NCBI RefSeq assembly: GCF_000003855.2
Contig: NW_003101680.1
Location: 2,564,729 to 2,628,728 of the forward strand
DNA length: 64,000 nt
Direction of reading: 5' to 3'
DNA from: Blastomyces gilchristii SLH14081
Taxonomy: Eukaryota > Ascomycota > Eurotiomycetes > Onygenales > Ajellomycetaceae
Shown: one piece after another, positions 11,801 to 22,671 of the stretch
Layout of the letters: each line of letters begins with the position of its first letter
Numbering within the stretch: position 1 is the first letter of the stretch
The notes under the pieces: generated by a model
Told to the model about the DNA's origin: nothing
Databases searched by the model: none
Seen by the model: only the letters and a program-made list of their open reading frames with translations
Made by a program: the position numbers and the translations under genes

Positions 11801-12829
11801 GACTCTAATTCATCTTGTGTAAGATCAGGCCATTCCCAGTCATTTTCATTAATGTAGTTGAGAAGTGATATATTCTCTTTCTCTGAATCTGAATCTGAAT
11901 CTGATGAGTTCTGAAAGAGAATTCTCATGAAAGCTTGACATTTTTCCTCAAAAGAGTTTGCTGTATATAATTCATTCTGAAACTCATATTCTAAGACTGG
12001 AAGTTTTACTACACTTCTTGTTTTAGTATAGTTAAAAGCTTTAAAAACTTCCTTCTCTTATGCTTCTTCAAGAAATTTATTCCAGCAGTCTGTTTTAGCT
12101 CTTTTAATATCTGAAAAATATTCATTTCTGACAGCTTTGAACTCTTCATCAGATATTACATCATTCTTTCAATCTCTTCTAGCAGTAGCTAATTCTTTTC
12201 TTTTAAATAAGATATTATCATTCCATCACAGTTTTGAATACTCAGAAGATTTTCTTTTTGAAATATTATCTCTAACACTTGTTAGAATAATAGATGTAAT
12301 AAGCTTCACTCTATTCTCAAGCATTTCATTTGAGATATCTTGACCAGAATTCCAATATAGCTCATTCTGTCTTTCAGATTTTAACAGTTTTATGCTTTCT
12401 TCAACTGCTTTTCAATCAGCTTTTTCAAAGTTATACTGATTAGAGAGAAGAGGATTTTCACTCATTTGTTTTTCACTCAGTTCAATATCAAATTGAATAA
12501 TCTCATGACCTGATCCTGATGTCTCATTTGAATCAATAAACCAGTTTACAAGTCTTCTTTTCATTAGATTTTGTGACATGAAGGTTAGATCTATAATAGC
12601 CTTCTGTTTCATGTCTTTTCTAAAGAATGTTTGTTGATCAGACTTATTAACCAAATCTATTGAATGCTCAAAGGTTCATTCAACCAGATTATCAGCTCTC
12701 ACTGCTCTCTTGCATTCTGAATTTCATCAGGGATGATGTGCATTGAAATCTCCTGCAATTATAGAGTTTCTTGATGGAGTTATGTTCAGAAATCCTCTAT
12801 CAATTGTCCAGATATTGTTATTTTCCTTC
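8864..12829 (-). mobile_element. Non-LTR retrotransposon (LINE, Tad1/I-like), 5'-truncated
   Basis: The element is flanked by a 12-bp target-site duplication ATGTGATATATA (8852-8863 and 12830-12841) inside a gypsy-1 LTR. The 3' end on the minus strand is a (TAA)n tail (8864-8885 region). It starts inside the endonuclease domain, the usual result of incomplete target-primed reverse transcription. Order: endonuclease C-terminal part, reverse transcriptase, RNase H, C-terminal Cys/His knuckle. It is clearly less mutated than the Gypsy elements around it. Confidence 0.92.
9397..12829 (-). pseudogene. LINE ORF2 remnant: endonuclease-RT-RNase H-zinc knuckle
   Basis: Pieces of one long reading frame. 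At about 12720-12770 is the AP-endonuclease motif GDFNAHHPxxN; the later S-D-H motif reads S-G-H at about 12505. RT spans about 11930-10870, with the catalytic SYVDD intact (Asp codons at 11098-11103). RNase H spans about 10230-9780 with the acidic series visible: SDDS, FDAELFAI, FSDSQAALK and the WVPAH...GNELTD segment. The C-terminal C-x2-C...H...C knuckle is at about 9450-9510. Interruptions are mainly Trp TGG turned to TGA (a pair at about 10692-10697) and a few frame breaks. It would nick DNA and reverse-transcribe its own RNA at the nick. Dead as read, although the RT and RNase H catalytic residues survive. Confidence 0.88.
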
Positions 12830-12841
12830 ATGTGATATATA

Positions 12842-13040
12842 CTGTTAACTACTAGAAGTCTTCACAGTAGAAAGATAAAATATAGAGATTAAATATATAA
12901 TAGCATTCAAGCTGAGTTATGAATAGTATTCATGAACTCCAGTCTATATAGTTGTGTGTAGCCAAGGGCCGCTAGCCCTATTGATTACACGAGAGATAGG
13001 AATAGGGGTAAAGAATCCGCGAGGAGCGGGATTTCTTACA
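12842..13040 (-). repeat. gypsy-1 copy D 5' LTR, outer part (199 bp)
   Basis: Continuation of the LTR begun at 8805, separated by the LINE. The outer end GAGCGGGATTTCTTACA keeps its CpG and GG sites, unlike the inner end. Element copy D reads leftward from here; 13041-13045 (CAGTC) is the right-hand flank. Confidence 0.92.
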
Positions 13041-13104
13041 CAGTCATTCAGACTGTGAATAACTATATAGAATAATCTTCTGAGAATTCTACAGATCTGA
13101 GATA

Positions 13105-14330
13105 TTAAACAGCATCAGATACTTTATCTGAAACTGCAATTACTGTTCTTCTATTATCTTATAAAAGAACTGTAGAAAAGATCTACTGAAATCACTTAAT
13201 ATCTCTGATAGAATCTGATGAGATATAGTAATTAACTTTGCTATTGATTTATCTGAGAGTAAGAGTTATAGAAACATTCTGATCATTATTGACTGACTAA
13301 GTAAGAATATAATATTGAAATCTTATAATAAGATGAACATCAGACAAGTTACTGAAGCCTTCTTACAGAGTTCATTCTATCAAATGTATGAATTACTGAG
13401 ATCAATAGTATCAGATCAGAGCTGTTAATTCATGAGTACTTTCTGAACAAGAATCTGTCAAGTTCTCAAGATTATATACTATCTGTCAACTGTCTATCAC
13501 TTCAAGATTGATGATGTGTCAGAATAGATAATTCAGACTATAAAGAATTATCTTCATAAGTTCTGTAATTACTTATAAGATGATTAATATGATCTTCTTC
13601 TACATACAGAGATCACTATTAACAGTTGAGATACTGTTTTAACAGATATAAGTCTGTTCTTTCTTACACATGAATATCACATAAAAGTGTTAAATCTTCT
13701 AAAGACTACATAGTTTATATCAAATCTCTGCAGTCTGATTCAGATCACTGATAATATAGTAATAAAGCTCTGAGATATCTGTGACTGAGCAGAGACCTTC
13801 ATAATAACTGTAAAACAAGATTAAGAAGATTAAATTAATATCTGATAAGATTTTACAGAGCAGTATAAGATAGAAGATCTTGTATAATTGAATCTCAAGA
13901 ATATATAAATCACATATTTATCTTATACACTAGACTACTGTTATACTAGATATAAAGTGATAGAAGTTCTAGATAGTTATAACTACTGTCTTAACATATT
14001 ATCAGAGATTCATGATGTATTTCATACAAGCTTGCTCTGTCACACTGTCATCAATTCATTCTCTTCTCAGCTAACTTCTGACTGACAGTTGCTAGACATC
14101 ATAGAAGAAGATAATGAGCTTGAGTGAGAGATTAAAGACATTCTCAATAAGAGATTTCACAGCTGCAGCTGACAATATCTTGTGAAATGAGTCTGCTATG
14201 ATTAATCAATCTGAACTCTGAGTTTCATATTATCTGAAACAGCAGCTCTTGACTGATGAGAACTGCTTCTGAAAAGAGAGAACTAATGTGATGAGCTGCA
14301 CCTGATCAATTATATAGACTATTTCATTAC
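13105..14330 (+). pseudogene. gypsy-2 pol remnant: integrase and chromodomain
   Basis: The integrase core is recognisable from FLQSS, the IVSDQ segment after it, LSTVYH and the NYL-DD-DLLLHTE region, matching the usual SDRGPQF, STAYHPQTDGQ and DW..LLPLAE blocks of Ty3 integrases. Then comes the linker with DVFHTSLL (usual form HPVFHVSLL), an acidic stretch and a chromodomain with QYLVK at about 14165-14190. Stops are RIP-type. The start is lost to the copy-D insertion. Confidence 0.75.
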
Positions 14331-14557
14331 ACTTCATAGATTCTTTTATTCCCGATCACCGATCTGCAGTCACTATGAACATGCGCATATTCTTCCGCCC
14401 CGAAGCTTCACCGTGTATGCTATCACATACACATATAAATATTCATCTCAATCACTGATTCTCGCACTTTCTCTTTCTTTCCTTCTTTAATGTTTTTATC
14501 TTTGTTATATAAGACCTATCAATATTATATCAATCTATTCAGTGTAGGTCTCTTACA
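13707..14557 (+). repeat. Tandem duplication unit 1 (851 bp)
   Basis: First of two direct repeats of the gypsy-2 3' end, starting TACATAGTTTATATCAAA and ending CTCTTACA. It contains the chromodomain and a relatively unmutated patch (14350-14420) keeping CCGATC, GCGC and CCGCCCCGAAG. Confidence 0.85.
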
Positions 14558-14559
14558 AT

Positions 14560-15502
14560 TACATAGTTTATATCAAACTCTCACAGTCTGATTCAGATCA
14601 CTGATAATATAATAATAAAGCTTTGAGATGTCTGTGATTGAGCAGAGATCTTCATGATAACTGTGAAACAAGATTAAGAGAATCAAATCAATATTCACTA
14701 AAATCTCATTAAATAATATAAGATAGAAGATCTGATATAATTGAATCTTAAGAATATATAAATCACACATTTATCTTATACACTAGATTACTATCATATC
14801 AGGTATAAAGTGATAGAAGTTCTAGATAGTTATAACTACTGTCTTAACACATTATCCGAGATTCATAATATATTTCATACAAGCTTACTTTATCACACTG
14901 TCACTGACTTATTCTCTTCTCAACTGACTTCTGACTGACAGCTGCCAGACATCATAGAAGAAGATAATGAGCTTAAGTGAGAGATTGAGAATATTCTTGA
15001 TAAGAGACTCTGTGACTGCAGCTGATAATATCTTATGAAATGAGTCAGCTATAATTAACTGATCTGAACTCTGAGTTTCATGTTATTTAAAATAGCAGCT
15101 CTTGACTAATGAAAACTGCTTCTAAAAGAGAGAGACTAATGTGACAGGCTTCACTCAATTAATTATATAGACTATTCTGTTACACTTCATATATTTTAAT
15201 CACTTCATTCTCAAATACATATGCTTCAATTCACAGCCATTCTTGATCATCAATCTTCAGCTGTCACAAATGCATATGCTCTGATTCTCAGCCATTCTCA
15301 ATCACTGATTCTCAGCTGCTACAAACACGTGTATATTCTTCCGCTCTGAAGCTTCACCGCGTACACCACCACATACATATATAAATATTCATCTCAATTG
15401 CTGATTCTTGCACTTTCTCTTTCTTTCCTTCTCTAATGTTTTTATCTTTGTTAAATAAGACCTATAATATTATACTGATCTATTCGGCGTAGGCCTCTTA
15501 CA
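14560..15502 (+). repeat. Tandem duplication unit 2 (943 bp)
   Basis: Second direct repeat, adjacent to unit 1 with a 2-bp spacer. It is about 90 bp longer because bases about 15210-15335 contain a minisatellite of about 55 bp repeated twice, starting near CAAATACATATGCT and near CAAATGCATATGCT. The chromodomain remnant is present again. Independent G-to-A and C-to-T changes separate the two units. Confidence 0.85.
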
Positions 15503-16552
15503 TTACAGATGAATAAGAATACTCACAGTTTATAAGAATAAGAACTGTTATAGAGAAAGAGAAAAGAAGATAAGATTTTATAAATAGATCTGAGATATTT
15601 ATACTACTCTAGAGAGATTTATTTACATTATAAGTAATTCTATAGAATAGTCAGATTACTTTAGTAAATAAAAAGTAATTATAAATCACAGATCTGAATC
15701 TTTTTATATAACTATAAAGAGTGATTGTAGATTACAGACATCTTAATTCTATAATTCTACAGAGTTAGTAAAAGAATGAAAAATTTCTTATAACTGTATA
15801 GTATTAAAAAATAATGATTTATAAGAATAAGTGAAAGATTAACTTATAAATACTTCTCTTTAATAAAGATAATTTTATAGAAAGTAATTCATCTGCAGAA
15901 TAAATCTATGTAATAATTATACAAGAATCTCATAGAAAAATAATTGAAGATTAACTGAAACTCTTTAAATTAAAATATATAAGATAAATCTGTCTAATAA
16001 TTATATAAGAACCTTACAGAAATAATTGAGAGTCAACTGAAACTCTTCTATATAAAAGATATAAGATGAATCTGTATAATAGTTAGAGAAAGATCTGTAA
16101 ATTATAAAGAATCTTATATAATAAAAAACTGAGTAATAGACTCTTTTCTCTTTATAGTAATAAGAGATTTTTTCTCACTGAGATTTTTTATAGATATGAA
16201 GAGTTTTTAGTAAGTATTACTACAGTGCTAAGCTGAATTCTATGAAATTACTCAGTGAAAGACTTTGCAGATAAAGTCTTAGAGAGAAAAAAGTATATAA
16301 GAAATCTTACTTCTTACAGATTCTTTATCTCTATTTCAATCTCTTATATAATTAATAGAATTAGCAGCTCTTGACTACACATAACTATATAGACTGAAGT
16401 TTACAAATACTATTTATAACTCAGCTTAAATACTATTATGTATTTAATCTTTATATTTATCTTTCTATTATAAATACTTCTAGTAGCTATCAGTATATAT
16501 TATACTAAGCTGTAAACATCTGAATAATCACCTTCAAGCACTTATTCTTACA
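15503..16552 (+). mobile_element. gypsy-1 copy E: 3' remnant
   Basis: Aligns with bases about 2410-3462 of copy A and 50500-51467 of copy C. Only the end of the 3' region and the LTR remain; the left part is replaced by gypsy-2. It is more AT-rich than the other copies, with many CpA sites also changed, so it is probably an older insertion. Confidence 0.85.
16296..16552 (+). repeat. gypsy-1 3' LTR (copy E), 257 bp
   Basis: Starts TATAAGAAATC (mutated TGTAAG) and ends TTCTTACA. Unlike copies A-D, both its ends are heavily mutated. Confidence 0.9.
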
Positions 16553-16665
16553 GACAATTATACTAGCTTAAGCTTATAATTATAAAAAATATAGTAGTAC
16601 TATATAAATATTCTATCATCTATAATATTAAATCTTTATCTCAAAGCTTAAGAAAATAATATTTT

Positions 16666-17042
16666 GCCCCAGTGACTGAATAATTAATGTGATTACTCAG
16701 TAGTGCCTTAATATGAAAAATCAAGACATGTGAGTTTGAAACCTGTAGAGAATACATTAAATTCAGAACTCAAGTATCTCAGATTTCTAATAAATATAGA
16801 GGTGTATAAATTACTTTAATAAATTGCTCTATGTTTCTGAGCTAAGAAGTTATTATCACATGTATTTAATTATCACTTCTTTGTATTTTTCTATGTTCTC
16901 ATTATCTTGATATAATCTTAACACCTGTATTTCCTTCTATATAATCAACACTTGACCTGTATTTAACATTATACAAGAACTCATTATAAGCTTCACTTGC
17001 ATATAAGTATAATGAAAGAAGAAGAAGAATAATAATAATAAT
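16666..17042 (+). mobile_element. tRNA-derived SINE, copy 1
   Basis: Begins GCCCCAGTGACTGAATAATT and ends in a (AAT)n tail. The direct repeat AAGAAAATAAT flanks it at 16650-16660 and 17043-17053; the five bases between the left repeat and the SINE start are unexplained. It matches SINE copies 2 and 3 along its whole length but has lost most CpG and GG sites, including those of the tRNA-like promoter boxes. Confidence 0.9.
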
Positions 17043-17053
17043 AAGAAAATAAT

Positions 17054-18105
17054 TACTAAATATATTAATCAGTACTCTATCTATTAGATTACAGTATCTT
17101 ATTATTATTAACACTTTAAATAGTTATACTTTATAGACACTTTTAAGAAGCTGTTTATCTCTCTTTTAATAAATTTCATTACAGACTTATTATAGTTAAA
17201 TAATTTACATAATAAACTGCTTACTATAATAGATAAGTCTTTTAAATATATTTAACTTATTCTGAATAGAAAGAATAATTCAGTCAGATATTAAGCTATA
17301 CAATTTTTTAATAAAATTATATGTTTTTAAGAAATTCTTAAGTAGATTAGAATTATTAATTTCTTAATATATTCTGAAAAGAGCTTTTTCAGTATTTCAA
17401 TACTGCTCTATATCTCACAACTATCTATTATTTAAGTATGAATAAATAAGTGAAGTGTATTAATTAAACTGTGAAAATTATCTTATAATTATTACTAGTT
17501 AATAAATCTATAACTATATAAGATACACTTCTTCTACAGATTAAGTTTAGTATTAATATAGTAACTTTAGAGATTACTGATCAGATATTCTTTACAGTTC
17601 TTTATAAAGTTAAACTAATACTTACTTTTACTTCTCAGCTGTATAATTAACTCTTCTCTATAAATAACTTTATAAACTTCTATTCTCAGCTGTATTAACA
17701 AGTTCTTAATACTCTTACTATAATAAAAGTTAGAATATTCTTATATTTTAATAGTAATTATTAATTAATAGAGCTTTCTGAACAGATCTATCTACAGATA
17801 ATATAAAAAGATAAATATAATTATACTCTTTTAAAATAATTTACTCTGTATCTAATTAAAGTCAGTCTATTCTATATAATTGAAAAAGTTAGCTTATTAG
17901 TCTATTATCTGTAATTATCTCTGTAATTTTACAGTATTTATTCAGTTATATTTATTATTTATTTAAAACTCTATATATCAAATGAATTTAATTAACTACT
18001 ATCTATTAAATCAGATTACATTGTGAATAATAATAAATTTTAAAAAGTTAAAGAAATTATGAACTCTTATATATATTAAGAATCTTATAAGTAATAATTA
18101 AAGAT
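17054..18105 (+). pseudogene. Very degraded Ty3/Gypsy pol (family gypsy-5): integrase to C-terminus
   Basis: Extremely AT-rich. In the + strand, about 17155-17560 reads as a Ty3 integrase core in two adjacent frames: NFITDL, LLTIIDK-FKY and FFNKII resemble the usual DFITDLP, LLVIVDRFSK and FF..V blocks. About 17740-18060 contains the IELxEQxYL, YIIEKVS and IYLKLYIS segments typical of the pol C-terminus. Nearly every Trp/Gln is a stop. SINE copy 1 and MITE 1 sit in it. Confidence 0.55.
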
Positions 18106-18113
18106 GTAATAAA

Positions 18114-18619
18114 TAAACTGACCGTGTAACTGTGTCTGAGACCAGAATCAGAATTTTTAATAGTTTTATTATCAATTCAACTGATTTCATTACACAGTTT
18201 TAACATTAGATAGTAGTTTTATACTGTCTCAGTGAAACTTACTATCTACTCTTATTACATTTTTCAAATAAGATCATGATTTTCACTTCTTAATTTAAAT
18301 TATTTTTATTGCTTTAAATGACTTTAAATCTTATTTAAGTATTATTAAAAAGTGTTACTTTTTAAAAAATTAAAAGTAGTCTAAAAAAAACCTTAAAATA
18401 TCTAAAAATAGTAACTTTATGCTAAGAATGAGACTAAATGAGATTAAATGAGATCACTTTCTTATTTTTTTCAAGTCATGATTTCATTTTAAGATCTGAT
18501 ATATAGTTACTTTATATGTTTTTTTAATGACTAGTTTCAGTGGAATTCACATCAAGAAATGTATGAGATCAGATCAAATGAGATCAAATATGAAATTCAT
18601 AATCTCAGTGATCAGTCTA
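18114..18619. mobile_element. hAT-derived MITE, copy 1 (506 bp)
   Basis: Ends TAAACTGACCG (TAGACTG with one G-to-A) and CAGTCTA, matching the termini of the hAT at 40187-46026 over about 30 bp on the left and about 100 bp on the right. An 8-bp target duplication GTAATAAA / GTAATGAA (18106-18113, 18620-18627) differs by one G/A change. No coding capacity; it would need transposase supplied by a full hAT. Confidence 0.9.
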
Positions 18620-18627
18620 GTAATGAA

Positions 18628-18843
18628 GTTATAAAGAAGAATTATAAGAAAATTATAATATTCTTATACAAGATTACTCTTAGATAGTACATCACTGAGA
18701 TAATATAAGACAATACACTCAGTGTTAACATACTTAACATCTCTTACCTTGTATGTTATAAAAAGCATGTATCTTAGCTTGTACTGATATTGAGGATGAT
18801 ATCATTTTTTCTGTAAAGGAATGGTGTCATATATACATGACCA
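18628..18843 (+). other. AT-rich stretch between MITE 1 and the gene island
   Basis: No gene is seen. It continues the degraded Gypsy interrupted by MITE 1. Base composition begins to recover at about 18820. Confidence 0.4.
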
Positions 18844-19001
18844 TGTGTTACGCGTATGACGTGTTCATACGCGTAACTCTCAGCATGCCTGCGTATTCTG
18901 AGAACCGCCCATCTTTTCTAACCTTTTCTCATTCTTCTCCTAGCTATTCTGCTTCAAAGAATCAACTATCTTTCATATTTCTGATTACCTAGCGTAACAC
19001 A
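18844..19001. repeat. 158-bp segment bounded by a 10-bp inverted repeat; possible short LTR
   Basis: Starts TGTGTTACGC and ends GCGTAACACA, a perfect 10-bp inverted repeat with TG/CA ends. Inside, 18847-18859 and 18865-18877 form a 13-bp perfect palindrome with a 5-base loop containing two ACGCGT hexamers and TGACGT. It marks the change from AT-rich to ordinary composition. An LTR of the degraded Gypsy to its left is the simplest reading. No TSD was found and no second copy exists in the window. Confidence 0.45.
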
Positions 19002-20475
19002 CCGTTCAATTGGCGGACGAAGAACACATGCCTACTCGCTGTTGGTGACTTCGGACAGACACCCTTTTCTCTATCCTGAGACAAACAGGCGCGATTCACA
19101 TGGCTAGTCTTGCATGCTCAAGAACGAAGATATTATGATGGGGAGATAGAGAGAGGGGGAGGATTGTCCATTATTGAATATTCAAAACATTCATCGCGAC
19201 ACTAACCCCAGTGCCTATCTCGGTGGGTTACGAGCGAGCAGTCGTCGTGGCAGTACACCATTAATTGCTACTAACGTAGTAGCAGGTAGTTAGACCTGCA
19301 TGTGCAACATCAACGTACAAAAAAGAACCATACATGCTGACCTATTGGCTTCTTTGTTCTTTGACAATAATTTATAGTTTCGGGACAGCCAGGAGCCATA
19401 CCTAGTCTGAGGCTCACCCCACCAGAAAAAAAAAAAAGAAAAAAAGGTTCCTGGATTGCGGGCTCAAATCAGCAGCTTGTATTGTACAGTAGTAAGTTGC
19501 TACAGGAAGCTAAAGAAACTTTGCTCCCCCTGTCAAAATTCTGAGTTAATAGTAGCTTAGCTTAATAAACATTAACTTATTTAATTATCTGTCTCAGGAG
19601 GTGTCAGAAGTCAGGAGTCGGCTGGCCTGGTGGGAGCTGGTAGCTGGTGGCACATGTGTAAAGTATTTAAGTAGTAGTTATGTATCATGAAAGCAGCAAG
19701 CGAACACACGAGCTAAGTTATAGGCTGTATTATTATTATCATATCGGTATTATTATCACAGGCAGAGAAATCAGAGAACAGAGAACACTACACTACACTA
19801 CACTACTCCATCCGATCGAACCCCCCGTCTAGGGCGAGCCTAAACCTGAACGGCGTCTCATGCAAGCATCATCTTGTCCAAGAGCAGAGGAAGGGAAGAG
19901 AAGGACCAGACTCTCCACCCCCCATCCCATCCCATCCCACTTGTTTAGCCCAGTTGAAATTCCAACGGGCGGCGGCGGGGGTGTGGTGTTGTTACGTTCG
20001 TTACGTGGTTACGAGATCGGGAGCTGGATGGTTGTGCCTTGGTTTTAGCATGTGCAAGAAAAATGGCAATCACGGTCGTCAATTTATTGCTCTTTATTAT
20101 TTTCGGCCCTATGCTATGGTCTCTCCCACATGTATGTATGTAAGTTAATGTTATGTATGTATGTACGGTGCATGAAGGGGTCTTCTTCTTCTTCTTGCAA
20201 ACGATGCGACTTCCGAGGCTCAGACGCAGCAACAAACTCTCCCCCCCGCGCCTCGAATCGATTTCTACACATAAGATATCTATCTCCTGATCCCCTCGTG
20301 TTCTTCTTGTCTGCTTTTTCTTCGTTTCTTTTCTTTTCGTCTTCCAGATTGAAACAAACATATTACTTCTTATTTTCCACCTTGAACCCCTCCAGCTACC
20401 CCCTCTATAACTAACCACCCTCTCAAATACACACCCCCACACACACATACACTGTGCATACATACCTCTACAAAA
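19002..20475 (+). promoter_or_regulatory. Upstream intergenic region of the 218-aa protein gene
   Basis: No coding region, tRNA or rRNA is seen. It holds a small palindrome around 19268-19286, an A-rich run near 19429-19447, an (ACACT)n run at about 19786-19806 and long pyrimidine tracts at about 20290-20345. The last is a common feature just upstream of fungal start codons. No clear TATA box was identified. Confidence 0.5.
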
Positions 20476-20755
20476 ATGGCTGCTCCAACCACCGTCACCA
20501 TGCACAACCTCAATGGCACTTGGGTTATGGTATGCATTTATTTATTTTATTCCATATACTATATTAAATCAAAAATCAAAAATAAAAATAAAAAATAAAA
20601 ATAAAAATAAAAGAATACTAACGATTAACCCCAGGATAAATCCATCTCCAACGACCCCGATGGCATCTTCAAACTGGTGAGCCGATAGCTCCCCCTCTGA
20701 CACCGTTAGCATACAACATTTTTTACATACGAAAAAGCCGAAATAGAAAAAAAAG

Positions 20756-20793
<38 letters not shown>

Positions 20794-21464
20794 TGAAGAA
20801 AAAACACAACATCTAACCAACCCCCATCTCACAGCAAGGCATGTCGTGGCTCACCCGCACAGCCATCGGCCTCGCCACCGTAACCTTAAAAATCAAACAG
20901 ACGAAAAACGACCAGGGCGTCACCGAGCTGGCCATCGACCAGGTCCTCACCGGCGGCGTCAAGGGCACCTCCGAGCACCGCGTCCTCGACTGGTCCGAGC
21001 GCGACCACACCGACCACATCTTCGGCGACCTCACGGGCCAGAGCCGGTTCTTCAGAGCGGGCGCGGCCGCCTCCGAAGGCAAGAGACTGCCGGACGTCGA
21101 CGTGCAGACCAAGACGGGCGATGCAGACAAGGATGTGACCGTGGCTAAGTTCCTGCGCGGGGAGATGCTGGCGAACGGCGATCTGACGGACGGGTTTGTG
21201 GTTGATGCGGAGAACGAGGAGTTTGTGCAGAGTTGGGTGCGGAGTAAGGAGAATGGGTGGACGGGGGAGCAGGTGGGGGTTTTCCTTTGTTTTCTTTCTT
21301 TCTTTTCTCTATCTATATCTGATGCTAACACCGTGATCTAGGTCTGGGGCTTCGAGATGGTCGATGGCGTCAGACGGTACACGCGCCGCATCGTCGTCGC
21401 GAAGGGCGACCAGATCGAGATGGTCCGGCTGGTCTATACCTTCGTGAGCGAGAGTACTGAGTAA
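20476..21464 (+). CDS. Conserved-looking 218-aa protein, possibly calycin/lipocalin-like; function unknown
   Basis: Four exons: 20476-20529, 20635-20676, 20835-21272 and 21342-21464, joining in frame to 218 codons plus stop. All three introns are GT-AG (105, 158 and 69 bp), with branch-like TACTAAC, CTAAC and GCTAAC. The start has a good context (AAAAATGG). The protein has no signal peptide or membrane segment. It opens with an LNGTWVMDKS block, then alternating polar/hydrophobic strands, LTGGVKGTSEHR, a DHTDHIFGDL block and a C-terminal RRYTRRIVVAKGD...VRLVYTF strand pair. An N-terminal NGTW motif followed by a beta-rich chain of this size recalls lipocalin or fatty-acid-binding folds; that is inference from pattern only. 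It is convergent with the MMSDH gene. Probably cytosolic. Confidence 0.85.
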
Positions 21465-21724
21465 GAGGATAGGAGGATACAATGGGACGTTTTATATGCC
21501 GGTACCGATATATGGATAATATATATGTCAGGGAATGAAATCTCGTTCGCATTTTGTTTCTGTTGCACGGTGTACTCCGTATTGTCTTGTCGAATATCAT
21601 TTTATGAACCAAGCAAGATACAATTGCACTATTACTACTACTACATACCCACGCCCCCAATTGAGATAGCGAGCCCTGTTGTCTTTCTTTTAATGATAGA
21701 GAAGAGCTTGGGTGATTCTTATTT

Positions 21725-21759
<35 letters not shown>

Positions 21760-22671
21760 CCCTTTCAAATATTAATTTCATTTCCTTTCCGGCTTTTCTT
21801 TTATTACGCATATTATTTATGTTACGTGTGCTTGCGCTGTATATACCTGCATAAACTACGCTGCACTACACTACACTACACTACACTACACTACACATAT
21901 GAATCTACAGTGTTGTTGTAAAATGTGTACATTCATAAATATAACTGTGTATATATGCAGATCCAATCTGTCCAAATCATCAAAAACAAAACCAACCCCA
22001 TGAACACAAAATAAAATCGAGGACCAGCAAGTAAGGAAAACCAGAACTTGGCTTCTCTTCTCTCCTCTCCACAACCACAGCTCTCGACAAAACGACCCCT
22101 TGACCATTTTCGCTTCATATCGCTCAACACCCCCGCCCCCCCCACCAAAATCTCCCATTGCGAAAAGAAAGGGGCATAACAGTCGACAGCCTTTTCACGA
22201 AGAGAAAAAAAAATAAAATAAAGAAAGGAATTAACGCGGGTATATAGAAAAACGCACATCACTCCCACTCCTTCGTTTTTTCTTTTTTTTTTTTTCATTC
22301 CACTCCTATCTCTTATCCCCCCAATCCCCCCTCCCTCCATACTCACCTCACCCTCTCCTCGTCATCCATATATATATATATGTGCGTTGGTATACGTCAG
22401 ACATAACCTAAGTATGTCGAGGCATAGAAACGTGTGCCTGTCACCAGACGGTCTCGTTTCAAGAGAGAACAAATGTCAGCAGAACCTGCGTTAAAACTTA
22501 CGCGCTGTGCAGTCTTATCAAGGTCAAGTAAACGCGGAACTGGAAGCTAGAGCATATATATATAGAAACACAAATAGAAAAATCTTTTATATATATATAT
22601 ATGCTATCACAAACAAGAGAATACAAGTGAAAGTGAAAAAACCAGTGCAAAGTAACAAAACATAAAAGAAA
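21465..22671. other. Convergent intergenic region
   Basis: Contains the 3' ends of both island genes. It has a T-run of over 30 bases (about 21727-21760), an (ACACT)n run (about 21862-21897) and (TA)n near 22368-22382 and 22591-22602. Open frames here are low-complexity. No gene is seen. Confidence 0.6.
21862..21897. repeat. (ACACT)n pentanucleotide array
   Basis: Seven or so ACACT units downstream of the 218-aa gene. A shorter run of the same unit lies upstream at about 19786-19806. Confidence 0.9.

Larger units (their letters stand above)
13041..15502 (+). mobile_element. Ty3/Gypsy family gypsy-2: integrase to 3' end, with tandem duplication
   Basis: A second Gypsy family, cut on its left by copy D. 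About 13105-13700 reads as integrase and the following 13707-14557 as the pol C-terminus, chromodomain and a 3' non-coding end. That last segment is then repeated at 14560-15502. Both repeats end in CTCTTACA. At 15503 a gypsy-1 remnant begins. Confidence 0.75.

Noticed and set aside
13707..15502. Two tandem long LTRs
   Set aside because: The repeated units contain pol C-terminus and chromodomain sequence, so they are a duplication of an element's 3' end rather than plain LTRs.
19945..20505. 186-codon minus-strand open frame over the start of the 218-aa gene
   Set aside because: It overlaps exon 1 and the promoter, is low-complexity and has no recognisable domain; the spliced + strand gene explains the region.
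20841..21341. Unspliced single-exon reading of the 218-aa gene
   Set aside because: It begins inside exon 3 and runs into intron 3; the four-exon model gives consistent splice sites and phases.
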